Positions 8,831-16,592 of a stretch of DNA of 64,000 nt are shown here, piece by piece. Numbering within the stretch: the stretch's first letter is position 1; every line of letters begins with the position of its first letter. This stretch comes from an uncultured delta proteobacterium (GTDB lineage: Bacteria; Desulfobacterota; Desulfobulbia; Desulfobulbales; Desulfocapsaceae): NCBI GenBank assembly GCA_903875445.1, contig CAIQWD010000089.1, positions 62,001 through 126,000 on the forward strand, read 5' to 3'. The position numbers and the translations under genes are program-made. The notes beneath the pieces were generated by a model. The model was not told the DNA's origin. It searched no databases and saw only the letters and a program-made list of their open reading frames with translations.

Positions 8831-9508
8831 TTAGCGGCCAGCCGCCGGTCGGCACATTCTCTCCAGCTCAGCGGCTTGCGTCATCGACAAGGCCTCAAAT
8901 TTTACCCCGATACCGGGAATCTGATACCTCATACCCCACTTTACCACAGTGCGGATCTGAGCCCGAATGGGCGTGCTGTCGGTCAACTCCGGAAAGCCAA
9001 GAAAAATTTCGATTCCCTGGGTGAAACGACGTGTAGTGATAACGAAACACCCGCCGGGTGAGATATCCTTGGTGATTGAGCGCTCCGGACATTTGCTTGC
9101 GGGATGGCGGAAAAGCAGGACCGGTAGATGCATCTCCCTTCTCATCGATGTCCTAAGTTTCTGAGGCTCAAAGGGGCGACATTGAGAATCGATGAAATCA
9201 TGCAGGGAACGGCCCGTTTGCCGACCGACATGAAAACAGCGTATTGCGCCACTACCACGATCCATCTGCAGATGGGCGACCGGAAATTTTTCAGCCAGGC
9301 GATAGACTTCAACCTTGTTTTCCTTTATCGCCTTCATTTTGGTCGACAGATCAAAAAATAGCCCATGATAGGTCTGGCTACAGATTTCTTCACTTAAATG
9401 AAAGAAGGAAGTCGAGACAAAAACTCGGACGCCACAATCGGTCAGAGTGTCGAGATATTTTTGCTTTGCTTCTCCATCCTGGACAAAAAGTAATACGCGT
9501 ATTTCCAT
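8831..9508 (-). CDS. PilZ-domain protein with receiver-like N-terminal domain
   Basis: About 225 residues. The C-terminal part (about 115-220) carries the c-di-GMP-binding PilZ signature: RxxxR in LRTSMRREMHLP and DxSxxG in TKDISPGGCFVI, followed by beta strands ending GIGVKFEALS. The N-terminal 85 residues look like a reduced receiver fold (RVLLFVQDGEAKQKYL, then GLFFDLSTKMK), but the T/S and K positions are not clear, so this is an inference. The ATG at 9508 is preferred over a TTG nine bases upstream because a GAGGG lies 10 bases before the ATG and only 4 before the TTG. Likely role: a c-di-GMP effector. It stands alone between the kinase and the nuclease gene. Confidence 0.75.
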   Translation of the reverse strand: MEIRVLLFVQDGEAKQKYLDTLTDCGVRVFVSTSFFHLSEEICSQTYHGLFFDLSTKMKAIKENKVEVYRLAEKFPVAHLQMDRGSGAIRCFHVGRQTGRSLHDFIDSQCRPFEPQKLRTSMRREMHLPVLLFRHPASKCPERSITKDISPGGCFVITTRRFTQGIEIFLGFPELTDSTPIRAQIRTVVKWGMRYQIPGIGVKFEALSMTQAAELERMCRPAAGR

Positions 9509-9711
9509 GTTCAACAAACCCTCGAGGCCGGCAAATTATCGTATTTCTCCTCACAAAATAATTGTATATGCAAGCATCGCCGAATGAAAAGAAGAATCTT
9601 ACAACCAGCCAGGGTAAACGCGAAATGACATGCAACTACAAATAAGCCGTTATCAAAAAAACACTTTGGTTTAAGAAATGCTCTGAACGAATTCACTTCG
9701 CCGACAACCGC

Positions 9712-10203
9712 CTACCTGCCGTGTTCCAACTTCCTCCATTGCCAGGGTGCAATCGGTTGCCTATCATGCCATAGCCCTGATTTGGCACTGTGCGCAGCAC
9801 TTTCCAGCTCTTTCCAGGTCTTACACACATCTTTGCGGCAGTAGCGCGGATATACCCATGCCAAACCGACCCGGACCAGATCACTGTTCAGCACCTGATC
9901 TCCTTGAACTATCACTGCTACGGTTCTTCCGTACATATCCACATCTTCCGGTTGAACCATTACCCGTTGACGTCCGACCCAATGCTTGACATATATTTTT
10001 GCCTCTTCGGCAAAAGGTTGTTTATATTCCGGTGCATCAATGCCGTACAGGCGAATTTCAACGTTCCGCCCTCCCGCAGTGACAAGCAGAGAATCGCCAT
10101 CGATAACTCTTTTAACCGTAGCGTAAAATGGTTCTCCGGCTTCGGCAACAGGAGCGGGAAGAACAAGAAATACTGCGATAATTACCAATAATCTGTTGAT
10201 CAT
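9712..10203 (-). CDS. Exported thermonuclease (SNase) family protein
   Basis: About 163 residues. A signal peptide (MINRLLVIIAVFLVLPAPVAEA) is followed by a staphylococcal-nuclease domain. The catalytic set is visible: Arg in VEIRLYGIDAPE, Glu in PFAEEAKIYVK, Arg in MYGRTVAVI, with the acidic metal ligand in VIDGDSL. It should be a calcium-dependent nuclease acting outside the cytoplasm. The ATG at 10203 (AGG nine bases upstream) is preferred over a start at 10266, because only the shorter form begins with the signal peptide. The C-terminus contains a pair of cysteines (YPRYCRKDVCKTW). It has no functional link to the neighbouring signalling genes. Confidence 0.85.
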   Translation of the reverse strand: MINRLLVIIAVFLVLPAPVAEAGEPFYATVKRVIDGDSLLVTAGGRNVEIRLYGIDAPEYKQPFAEEAKIYVKHWVGRQRVMVQPEDVDMYGRTVAVIVQGDQVLNSDLVRVGLAWVYPRYCRKDVCKTWKELESAAHSAKSGLWHDRQPIAPWQWRKLEHGR

Positions 10204-10469
10204 GATAGAATGCCTTTTAAGAAATGATCGAGGAGCAGGCAAACCGGGTTTTCCGAACACAGTCACTTGCCGGTTTCGACAATTGCCTCTCTGGTAACAC
10301 CCCTCCGATTGCCATAATAATCAGAAAACACTATTGTTTTATGTCCTTTTGATATGATATGCTAAAATTCTTAGAACATATTTTGTGATCTTTGTTGATT
10401 TTTCCAGGTAATGAGAATCCTTGTCCGATTACCTGAGCACAAAAAACATTTTCCCCACCGACTGCTGTT
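10204..10469. other. Gene-free divergent intergenic region
   Basis: A 266-base AT-rich gap between the minus-strand nuclease gene and the plus-strand cNMP-binding gene. It holds one possible plus-strand sigma70-like promoter, TTGTTT (10334-10339), an 18-base spacer and TATGCT (10358-10363), giving a start about 100 bases upstream of the gene. No RNA gene or repeat was recognised. Confidence 0.35.
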
Positions 10470-10958
10470 ATGCCCCTGAATGCGATGAGAAAAAGTGAGG
10501 AGCAGACCAGGTCTTTCCTCGAAAACCTGCCAATCTTCTCCAGCTTAAATGTGGATGAGCTTTCCGTTCTCGCCCGACATATGAGTTATATCCAATTACA
10601 AAGAGGTGAGCACCTCTTTGTTGAAGGCGATCAGGGAACTTTCATGGGATTTGTTGTCAATGGCATTCTCGAAGTGCAAAAAAGAAGCGAAACCGGCGAA
10701 AACATCACCCTGGCACGACTGACAAAAGGCAGTTCCATAGGGGAGATGGCCCTTATTGACAAATCACCCAGATCGGCAACAGTCATCGCCAAACAGGCGG
10801 CGATTATGGTGACGCTTACCGACCGCGGCTTTGATCTGCTTGCCGACAAATATCCCGCCCTTGGCATAAAGGTGATAAGAAAGGTTGCCAGGCTCCTGAG
10901 CCTCAACATGCGGCGGACTTCGAGCAAACTCGCGGATCTCATGCAATCGTCACTGTAA
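10470..10958 (+). CDS. Stand-alone cyclic-nucleotide-binding (Crp/Fnr-type sensor) domain protein
   Basis: A 162-residue protein consisting of a single cNMP-binding beta-roll: FLENLPIFSSLNVDELSVLARH at the front, GEHLFVEGDQG, GSSIGEMALIDKSPRSATVIAK (the phosphate-binding cassette, with E and R in the expected GEMALxxxxxRxA order), then a C-terminal helix. There is no helix-turn-helix, so it is not a complete Crp/Fnr regulator. It probably acts by contacting a partner. The following sigma54 activator, 43 bases downstream and without its own sensor domain, is an attractive partner, but this is inference. No clear ribosome-binding site precedes the chosen ATG; a second ATG lies 15 bases further on. 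Confidence 0.75.
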   Translation: MPLNAMRKSEEQTRSFLENLPIFSSLNVDELSVLARHMSYIQLQRGEHLFVEGDQGTFMGFVVNGILEVQKRSETGENITLARLTKGSSIGEMALIDKSPRSATVIAKQAAIMVTLTDRGFDLLADKYPALGIKVIRKVARLLSLNMRRTSSKLADLMQSSL

Positions 10959-11001
10959 AAAAGATGATGAAAACCTCTTTTCTCGATAGTTGCCCGCAGA
11001 A

Positions 11002-12099
11002 ATGGCCATGGCTGTAATACCGACTCAACAAATAGCCGTCACGAAGGAATCGAATCGTAACTCCTTTCACGGCATGATCGGCTCGACCGCGCTCATGCAA
11101 CAGCTCTTCGACATGATCACTCGGGTGGCCGATGACGATGTCTCAACAGTCCTTATCCGCGGCGAATCCGGTACGGGCAAGGAGATGGTAGCAAAAGCCA
11201 TACACGCCGAGAGCAGGCGGAGGGATAAAAATTTTGTGCCCGTCAATTGTGCGGCTATCCCCGATGACCTCCTGGAAAGTGAATTATTCGGGTACACCAA
11301 AGGTGCGTTCACCGGGGCAACGGGCAATAAAATCGGCCGGATCCAATATGCCGATCAGGGTACCCTTTTTCTCGATGAAATAGGTGACATGAAGGCATCT
11401 TTGCAAGCCAAATTGTTGCGGGTTTTACAGGAAAAAGAATTCGAACCGGTCGGTGCCTTGAAATCGATCCCGGTAAACACCCGAGTACTCGCGGCTACGC
11501 ATTGTGATCTGGAAAAACTGGTCGGCGAAGGAAAATTCCGAGAGGATCTTTATTACCGTCTCAGCGTTATCCCGCTGAATATCCCGGCATTGAAAGAAAG
11601 AATCGCCGATATACCTCTTCTCATCGATACCTTTCTGGAAAAATATACCCGTCAAAGGGGCCGAGAACCGTTTGCCTTGTCGCCACGGGCAATGGCTGCC
11701 ATTACCCACTACGAATGGCGTGGCAATGTCAGAGAACTGGAAAACCTCATCCAACACATGAGCATTCTCTACAGCGGTAAAACCTTACAACTGGAGGATC
11801 TTCCGGAAAAATTTCATGATGTTATCCTCCCTGCCGAAGATACAACCGAAGATGAACAAAAAGCTGCTTCTCCTCCGCCACAAGAGGGTATGCAAAGGTC
11901 TCCACAGGCACTTGCTTGGGAGAATGGCCGGATCGATTTTAATGAGTTAATCAATGATTTCGAAACGCAACTCATTGTCCAGGCGATGAAACTGACGGAA
12001 GGCAATAAAAAAGAAGCCGCTCGTCTCCTTAACCTGAAGCGAACGACCCTTCTTGAAAAAATCAAAAAGAAGGATATCGAAGGATTATGGCAGAAATAA
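11002..12099 (+). CDS. Sigma54-dependent transcriptional activator without receiver domain
   Basis: About 365 residues. A short N-terminus (about 20 residues) leads straight into the AAA+ domain: Walker A GESGTGKE, the sigma54-contacting loop GAFTGA, Walker [11 protein letters not shown], and the arginine region ending [15 protein letters not shown] linker with acidic and proline stretches is followed by a Fis-type helix-turn-helix ([20 protein letters not shown]). It should remodel sigma54 RNA polymerase at -24/-12 promoters. Lacking a sensor domain, its activity may depend on expression level or a partner. A sigma54-type promoter lies in front of the flagellar cluster (16,566), so a FlrA/FleQ-like role is plausible but unproven. 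A TTG at 10990 is an alternative start. Confidence 0.85.
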   Translation: MAMAVIPTQQIAVTKESNRNSFHGMIGSTALMQQLFDMITRVADDDVSTVLIRGESGTGKEMVAKAIHAESRRRDKNFVPVNCAAIPDDLLESELFGYTKGAFTGATGNKIGRIQYADQGTLFLDEIGDMKASLQAKLLRVLQEKEFEPVGALKSIPVNTRVLAATHCDLEKLVGEGKFREDLYYRLSVIPLNIPALKERIADIPLLIDTFLEKYTRQRGREPFALSPRAMAAITHYEWRGNVRELENLIQHMSILYSGKTLQLEDLPEKFHDVILPAEDTTEDEQKAASPPPQEGMQRSPQALAWENGRIDFNELINDFETQLIVQAMKLTEGNKKEAARLLNLKRTTLLEKIKKKDIEGLWQK

Positions 12100-12129
12100 G
12101 GAGGCCGTCCGAACGTTTGACGGTTGCTG

Positions 12130-14631
12130 TCAGGCGGCAAGCTTCAAGAGATTATTGGTAACATTTTCCTCAATGTCTGCCTTCGTGGCCGGCGTAAGGA
12201 GGATATCTCTTATTCCGTACTTCACAGCCTTGATTACTTTTGTTCTGGTCCAGCCCGGCCCGGCGGCAATCAGCGGTAAGGAACAAGAAGCACTGATTTT
12301 TATTGCGGCACCAAAGGCCTGCTCATTCACATCCTGCATCACCAGATAAATCGCCTTTAGTCCGCCGGGGATATAGTTGTGTACATTATCCTTGAAAGAC
12401 AAGGACTTGACGACAAAATCCATTCCTCCAAGCACAGCGGCGATTTTTGCCGTTTCCGCTTCGTCGTCACCAATCAGCAGGATATCAAGGGCTGCATCCG
12501 CCGCCCCTCCGACTGACTGCCGAATTGCCGATTGCTCTCTTTCCTCAACCTTGGCGATCTCTTCGTCGGCTGCCATGAGACCTTCCAACTCAAGAAGGCT
12601 CAAGGGGAATACAAGATGCACCTTGCCGAAAACACCCTCTCCGATGGCCAGATCCGAGGTACTTACGTAATAGTAACCGTTGGCAAAGGGATCGTCCGAA
12701 TCGGTTGCAACCTTCATCGGCACAACCTGCTGCAGCTCGGTTTTTACAAAGCGAATCCTTTTCGTGTATTGTTCTTCGAAAATGGCAGTGTATACCCCGG
12801 TGATAATGTTGGCAATCTCGCCGTAGGCATCCTTGGTGTCCTCGCCGAAAACTTCATCGCTTACAACCGACTCAAGCTCTTGGGAGGGCAGCATGATCAA
12901 CACCCCGCCGACGCGTATGGCATCCCGGAGATTAACAACCAGATAGCTCTTACCCTCCAAGTCACCCACTACATCCATATGGGCGATTACCTGCTTTCCT
13001 GACACCTCTTCATAAAAAAAACTCTCCTTGCCGACAACTCTATTGTGCAGATTGCTGAGCTGCACCTCGGCACCAAGAAGTGCACCTACTTCCCCCGCCA
13101 CCTTATCTCGACAAGAGGAAAGAAGTTTATCCACCAGTTTTTTCTGTTTTTCCGCAGCTTCCTTGGCCTGGGATGGATTTTTTTTATTTTTTTCCGCCAG
13201 AGAGACGATTTGCTCTCCTTCACCTTCTGTTTCTCTGGGCGCCTGTTGCAGCGCTGTTGATGCAAGAGGAGGCTGTTCCTTGCTCACCGGTGCAGCTTCT
13301 TCCACCGGTTCGCTGTCAAGCTGCAGCAGTTGCGCGGGGAAAAGCATATGAACGGAGCCCAGCTGTTTGCCGGTAACCAGCAACTGCAGACTGTGACGAT
13401 AATAGGCTTGGTTCGGTATCGGTTCGTCAGAGTCAGTGACTACCTTCTGAGGGACAACCTCCAAAAGTGCCTTCTTAATGAATCTGAGCTTTTCCGTGTA
13501 TTGTTCTTCGAATATTTTTGTATATACTCCGGAAACAATATTCACCACCTCGCCGAAAGCATCACGAACGTCATCGCTGAAGTCCTCTTCACTTATGACA
13601 TTTACGAGTTCCGACGGCGGCAGCATGATGAGTACGCCACCAAGATGGATAGCATCCTTAATTCCGAGAGAAAAGTAGCAAGTATCCCGGCGTTCTCCGA
13701 CGACCTCCATGTTTGTCAGGATCTGTTTGCCGGCCACTTGTTCGGAAAAGAAATCTTCCTTGCTGATTATTTGATTTTCAAGGCCATCGAAGGTGATGTC
13801 GACACCCAGAAGAGCACTGACTTCTTCAGTAAGCTTCTGCCGGCAATCGGCAAGAAGGCGATCAATTTTCTTTTTCTGTTTTTCCGGATTAACCTTCGAT
13901 TTTTGTTCTTTCTTTTGCTCCTGAACAGCGCCCTCTTCTTGGTTCGTAGCGGTATCCGCTTGGGTCACAATCTGTGTGCCGTTCGGTGGTGGCGGTGGAT
14001 TTTTTGCTGCTTCGGATTGTTGCAGCGGCGGTTCCGGAACTGGGGCAGGAGCAGCAGCCTCTTCCTCTAGCTCGAAGGTCAAGGCGGGAAAAAGAATAAC
14101 CAATTCTCCCATCTGCCGGCCGTCCATGAGCATGGCACTCGACATGAAGTAGAAGGTCTGATTGGCTACAGGATCATCGGAATCGATAACCGCCTTTGCG
14201 GGGACAAGAATTTCCTGCTCCTTACGGACAAAACGGCAGGTTTTCGGGTACATTTCCTCAAAAGCCTTGGTGATGGAGCCGGCGATAATATTGGCTATCT
14301 CGCCATACGAGTCCTCGACTTCCTCCCGGTACTCTTCCCTGCCGATAACTTCTTGCAACTCCTGGTCCGGCAACATGATAAGGGTGCCCCCCAAACGGAT
14401 CGCATCCTTAATACCGATCAGCAAGCAGCCTTTGCCGCTAATATCACCAGTAATGTCGAGACGGGCACAAATCTGCTTTCCCGGCAACCGCTCAAAGGCA
14501 TCAGCCTTGCTGATAAGTTCCCTACTGCCCGTGGTAACAGAAAAATTGCTTCCAAGAAGGTTTCCTACCTCATCTTGAATCCTGGCCTCAACAGCTTCCA
14601 GTATCTTGTCAATTCGTTTTCGCTGATCCAT
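12130..14631 (-). CDS. Triple CheC/CheX-like module protein with C-terminal degenerate receiver
   Basis: About 833 residues. Three homologous modules (about 5-190, 255-440 and 495-680) each begin with a helix (KxxDxLLxxCRxKxxxEVxxLLG), contain IKDAIxLGGxLIMLP, and carry DxxGExxNIxxG. This gives Glu/Asn pairs at E111/N114, E361/N364 and E605/N608, the arrangement used by CheC/CheX/FliY phosphatases to dephosphorylate CheY-P. Charged, proline-rich linkers separate the modules. Residues about 714-833 resemble a receiver (DILLIGDDEAET, YLVMQDVNE), but the Thr strand reads LPLIAAGPG and the Lys loop LLTPATK, so phosphorylation is doubtful. The ATG at 14631 is preferred over a GTG at 14664 without a ribosome site. 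It lies behind two cheX genes and cheY on the same strand. Confidence 0.8.
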   Translation of the reverse strand: MDQRKRIDKILEAVEARIQDEVGNLLGSNFSVTTGSRELISKADAFERLPGKQICARLDITGDISGKGCLLIGIKDAIRLGGTLIMLPDQELQEVIGREEYREEVEDSYGEIANIIAGSITKAFEEMYPKTCRFVRKEQEILVPAKAVIDSDDPVANQTFYFMSSAMLMDGRQMGELVILFPALTFELEEEAAAPAPVPEPPLQQSEAAKNPPPPPNGTQIVTQADTATNQEEGAVQEQKKEQKSKVNPEKQKKKIDRLLADCRQKLTEEVSALLGVDITFDGLENQIISKEDFFSEQVAGKQILTNMEVVGERRDTCYFSLGIKDAIHLGGVLIMLPPSELVNVISEEDFSDDVRDAFGEVVNIVSGVYTKIFEEQYTEKLRFIKKALLEVVPQKVVTDSDEPIPNQAYYRHSLQLLVTGKQLGSVHMLFPAQLLQLDSEPVEEAAPVSKEQPPLASTALQQAPRETEGEGEQIVSLAEKNKKNPSQAKEAAEKQKKLVDKLLSSCRDKVAGEVGALLGAEVQLSNLHNRVVGKESFFYEEVSGKQVIAHMDVVGDLEGKSYLVVNLRDAIRVGGVLIMLPSQELESVVSDEVFGEDTKDAYGEIANIITGVYTAIFEEQYTKRIRFVKTELQQVVPMKVATDSDDPFANGYYYVSTSDLAIGEGVFGKVHLVFPLSLLELEGLMAADEEIAKVEEREQSAIRQSVGGAADAALDILLIGDDEAETAKIAAVLGGMDFVVKSLSFKDNVHNYIPGGLKAIYLVMQDVNEQAFGAAIKISASCSLPLIAAGPGWTRTKVIKAVKYGIRDILLTPATKADIEENVTNNLLKLAA

Positions 14632-14740
14632 GTGGAAAATTCTAAAAAGAGAGAAGAAATGCACACCGGAATACTATTCCAGCCGTATTTCTCTTTATCG
14701 GCAGGGATGACTGGTTACTTAACAGGCAAGTTGTCGTTCA

Positions 14741-15211
14741 TCAGTTCACGACATACATTAATTCTATCCAAAACTGTTCTCCGTTCATTTTCAGAGGAAC
14801 AATTATTCTTTGCGATTTGGCTGCACCAGACATATTAAATGATTCCCCGACGATCGAGGTAGGAATAGCGAGTTCAATATTTATGGCAATTGTCGCATAT
14901 GCAACCTTCAGGTTGCCGGCAACCATATTAGCAATTTCTCCAATGGCGTCTTTAACATCATCGTCCAGTTCCAGCACCTCCATGCCAAGAAAACCGCTGG
15001 TAATCGCTTTGGCCACTGTTGCCGGACAATGAATAGCCAAAACCCCACGAATCCCTCCGCCCAAACCAATCATTGAGGTAAGGTTGGATTGAATTTCGCA
15101 CCCTTTATTGAAAAGAGCATCTTCACTTTCGAGTTCGATCATCAGCATGGTTGAAAACACATCCTGAGCACCTTTTACGATTTCACTCGCAATATCAAAT
15201 TCATCTTCCAT
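14741..15211 (-). CDS. cheX: CheX-family CheY-P phosphatase
   Basis: A 156-residue CheX-type protein. The N-terminal helix (ASEIVKGAQDVFSTML), the strand GGGIRGVLAIHCP and the catalytic helix VKDAIGEIANMVAGNLK are seen, with the E-x2-N pair expected to insert into the receiver active site. CheX accelerates loss of phosphate from CheY. AAGGA lies 8 bases before the ATG. It is the third gene in the minus-strand series cheY, cheX, cheX, triple-module protein (gaps 84-110, about 50 and about 110 bases). The neighbouring cheX is a paralogue with the same layout but clearly diverged, so the pair is not a recent duplication. Confidence 0.85.
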   Translation of the reverse strand: MEDEFDIASEIVKGAQDVFSTMLMIELESEDALFNKGCEIQSNLTSMIGLGGGIRGVLAIHCPATVAKAITSGFLGMEVLELDDDVKDAIGEIANMVAGNLKVAYATIAINIELAIPTSIVGESFNMSGAAKSQRIIVPLKMNGEQFWIELMYVVN

Positions 15212-15263
15212 AGAGATATTCCTTGATGCTCCTCTTCTTCCTCTTTGTCATTGGCACGGATTC

Positions 15264-15713
15264 TTATTTTTCCAACTGCAACTCGATTGCGAATTCCCCT
15301 GGTTCACAGCGAAACTGAATAAAGATTCTCTCTGCATCCTTGTTCGGCTGGTAGTCGTAATGCCTACCGGATATGGTGGTCGGCATCGAGAGGTTGATGT
15401 CCCGGCCCTTCTCCGAGAGTATTGCTTTGACATTGCCCCCAAGCATATTTGCCAATTCACCTACCGCATCTTCAACATCCGAATTCATCGCATCGACATC
15501 CATGCCGAGAAAATTGCTGGTAATGGCAATCGCCACCCGATGAGGAAGATGAATGGCCAGAACTCCTTTATGGGTGCCGGCCAAACCGATCACCCCGGAA
15601 ATACTGTCTACAAGAGGATGTGCTTCTGTTGTCGTTTCCTCTATTGCGGAAAGATCCATCATCAGCATGGAAGAAAAGATCTCTTTGGCAGATTCGATTA
15701 TTCTTTCTCGCAC
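15264..15713 (-). CDS. cheX: CheX-family CheY-P phosphatase, second copy
   Basis: About 149 residues from the GTG at 15713, chosen because a strong GAGGAGG sits 8 bases upstream and because the protein then begins like its neighbour (helix ESAKEIFSSMLM). A TTG at 15743 has no such site. The segments AGTHKGVLAIHLP and VEDAVGELANMLGGNVK give the CheX fold with E-x2-N. The C-terminus ends with a strand rich in acidic and aromatic residues. Expected to dephosphorylate the CheY encoded just upstream at 15828 or another receiver. Confidence 0.83.
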   Translation of the reverse strand: MRERIIESAKEIFSSMLMMDLSAIEETTTEAHPLVDSISGVIGLAGTHKGVLAIHLPHRVAIAITSNFLGMDVDAMNSDVEDAVGELANMLGGNVKAILSEKGRDINLSMPTTISGRHYDYQPNKDAERIFIQFRCEPGEFAIELQLEK

Positions 15714-15827
15714 TTCAACTCCCTCCTCTTTGTTGTCCTGCAATGCCAGCTCTCAAGAGCACAAAATTCTTGGAGGCGTACTGAAGTTTATAACTTGATA
15801 ATGGGTAGAGATATCCTTTCCAAGAGA

Positions 15828-16199
15828 TTAAAGCAGCGGTCCAAGTATTTCATTTACCTTGTCTGGAGTAAAAGGTTTTTTTATCGATCCGACAGCACCG
15901 AGAGATTTGGCTTCGCCGATGATATCATCGCCTGTTTCCGTGGAAATCATTAAGACCGGAATATCTTTTATAGCAGCACGGCTGGCTTTCTCTCTGAGAA
16001 AAGAAATCCCATCCATATTGGGCATGTTGATGTCGCTGAGGACGATGTCGACTTTTTTGCTCTCCAGAATCTCCAGGGCTTCCAAGCCGTCGGCGGCTTC
16101 ATATATGTTTTCAAAATCAATCCCGGCCTGGCGCAGTGAACGTCCGATGATCTTTCTCATGGTGCTTGAATCGTCTACTAGCAGTACGTTTTTTCCCAT
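15828..16199 (-). CDS. cheY: CheY-type single-domain response regulator
   Basis: A 123-residue receiver only. It has the acidic pair D9/D10 in LLVDDSSTMRKII, phospho-acceptor D56 in DIVLSDINMPNMDG, T in VLMISTETG, and K in IKKPFTPDKV. Such proteins carry the phosphate signal to the flagellar switch (FliM/FliN). The start at 16199 is supported by AGGAGAG just upstream; an in-frame extension to 16244 lacks homology. It is the first gene of the putative cheY-cheX-cheX-triple-module operon, so kinase target and phosphatases are encoded together. A possible sigma28 promoter lies at 16,299-16,326. Confidence 0.88.
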   Translation of the reverse strand: MGKNVLLVDDSSTMRKIIGRSLRQAGIDFENIYEAADGLEALEILESKKVDIVLSDINMPNMDGISFLREKASRAAIKDIPVLMISTETGDDIIGEAKSLGAVGSIKKPFTPDKVNEILGPLL

Positions 16200-16298
16200 T
16201 ACTCTCTCCTGTATTAAGTGCCGGCGTCGTCCTTTAAGCCACACCTGAAGTAGCGTGAGGTAACACCTCCGTTCCTTATAACAATAACCTCAAAACAA

Positions 16299-16326
16299 TT
16301 ATCGCCTCGATTGTCGCAAAACCGTG
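16299..16326 (-). promoter_or_regulatory. Possible sigma28 (FliA) promoter of the cheY group
   Basis: Read on the minus strand: CACGGTTT (16326-16319), a 12-base spacer, then GGCGATAA (16306-16299). Compared with TAAAGTTT and GCCGATAA this is 5 of 8 and 7 of 8 matches. The leader to the cheY ATG would be about 90 bases. The 12-base spacer matches that of other candidates in this window. Confidence 0.4.
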
Positions 16327-16398
16327 ATGGTCAATCTTACCAAGAAGCAATTGGAAAAATCAAACAAGTTATACAAAAAAAGTTGCAGACAGAAATAT

Positions 16399-16412
16399 TT
16401 AGGAGCCGTTAC
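16399..16412 (-). repeat. Conserved intergenic element, minus-strand copy
   Basis: On the minus strand this reads GTAACGGCTCCTAA, identical over 14 bases to the copy at 60,961-60,974. It lies upstream of cheY and 27 bases from an oppositely oriented, related copy at 16,440, forming an imperfect inverted pair in the cheY/flagellar divergent region. The 348-base gap 16,245-16,592 otherwise holds promoters only. Confidence 0.55.
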
Positions 16413-16439
16413 CCAATATAGGCCATTTTCACTCATTCA

Positions 16440-16450
16440 GTTACGACTCC
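16440..16450 (+). repeat. Conserved intergenic element, plus-strand copy (short form)
   Basis: Reads GTTACGACTCC on the plus strand, matching the core GTWACGRCTCC found at 16,412-16,402 (minus) and 60,961-60,971, and at 45,996-46,005 in the form without the leading G. It faces the secreted repeat-protein gene and flagellar operon. Confidence 0.4.
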
Positions 16451-16565
16451 ATATAGCTGCCATGGGAACCGCCCTTGTGTCAAATTTCCGGCACACATTA
16501 ATGCAACCGATTCTGCATGCTCCATAAACAACTCGAGAGCCCGCTTCTCTATTGCAGTTTATGGT

Positions 16566-16581
16566 TGGCATTCATATTGCA
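16566..16581 (+). promoter_or_regulatory. Sigma54 (-24/-12) promoter of the main flagellar cluster
   Basis: TGGCAT, five bases, then TTGCA: the GG (16567-16568) and GC (16579-16580) are separated by exactly ten bases, as sigma54 requires. Transcription would start near 16592, at the very start codon of the next gene (16593), implying a leaderless message or a later true start. Confidence 0.7.
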
Positions 16582-16592
16582 AATGATTTTTC

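Noticed and set aside
9511-9696. 61-codon minus-strand frame between the PilZ and nuclease genes
   Set aside because: No ribosome-binding site, odd composition (Cys/Phe-rich), no recognisable domain.
13080-14100. Long plus-strand frames opposite the triple-module gene
   Set aside because: They are the antisense of a strongly conserved, motif-bearing coding frame.
16324-16527. 67-codon open frame in the cheY/flagellar divergent region
   Set aside because: It lies over regulatory sites, has no ribosome-binding site and no recognisable product.
16566-16592. The possibility that this is a sigma70 promoter
   Set aside because: No -35/-10 pair with acceptable spacing was found near it, while the -24/-12 match is nearly complete.
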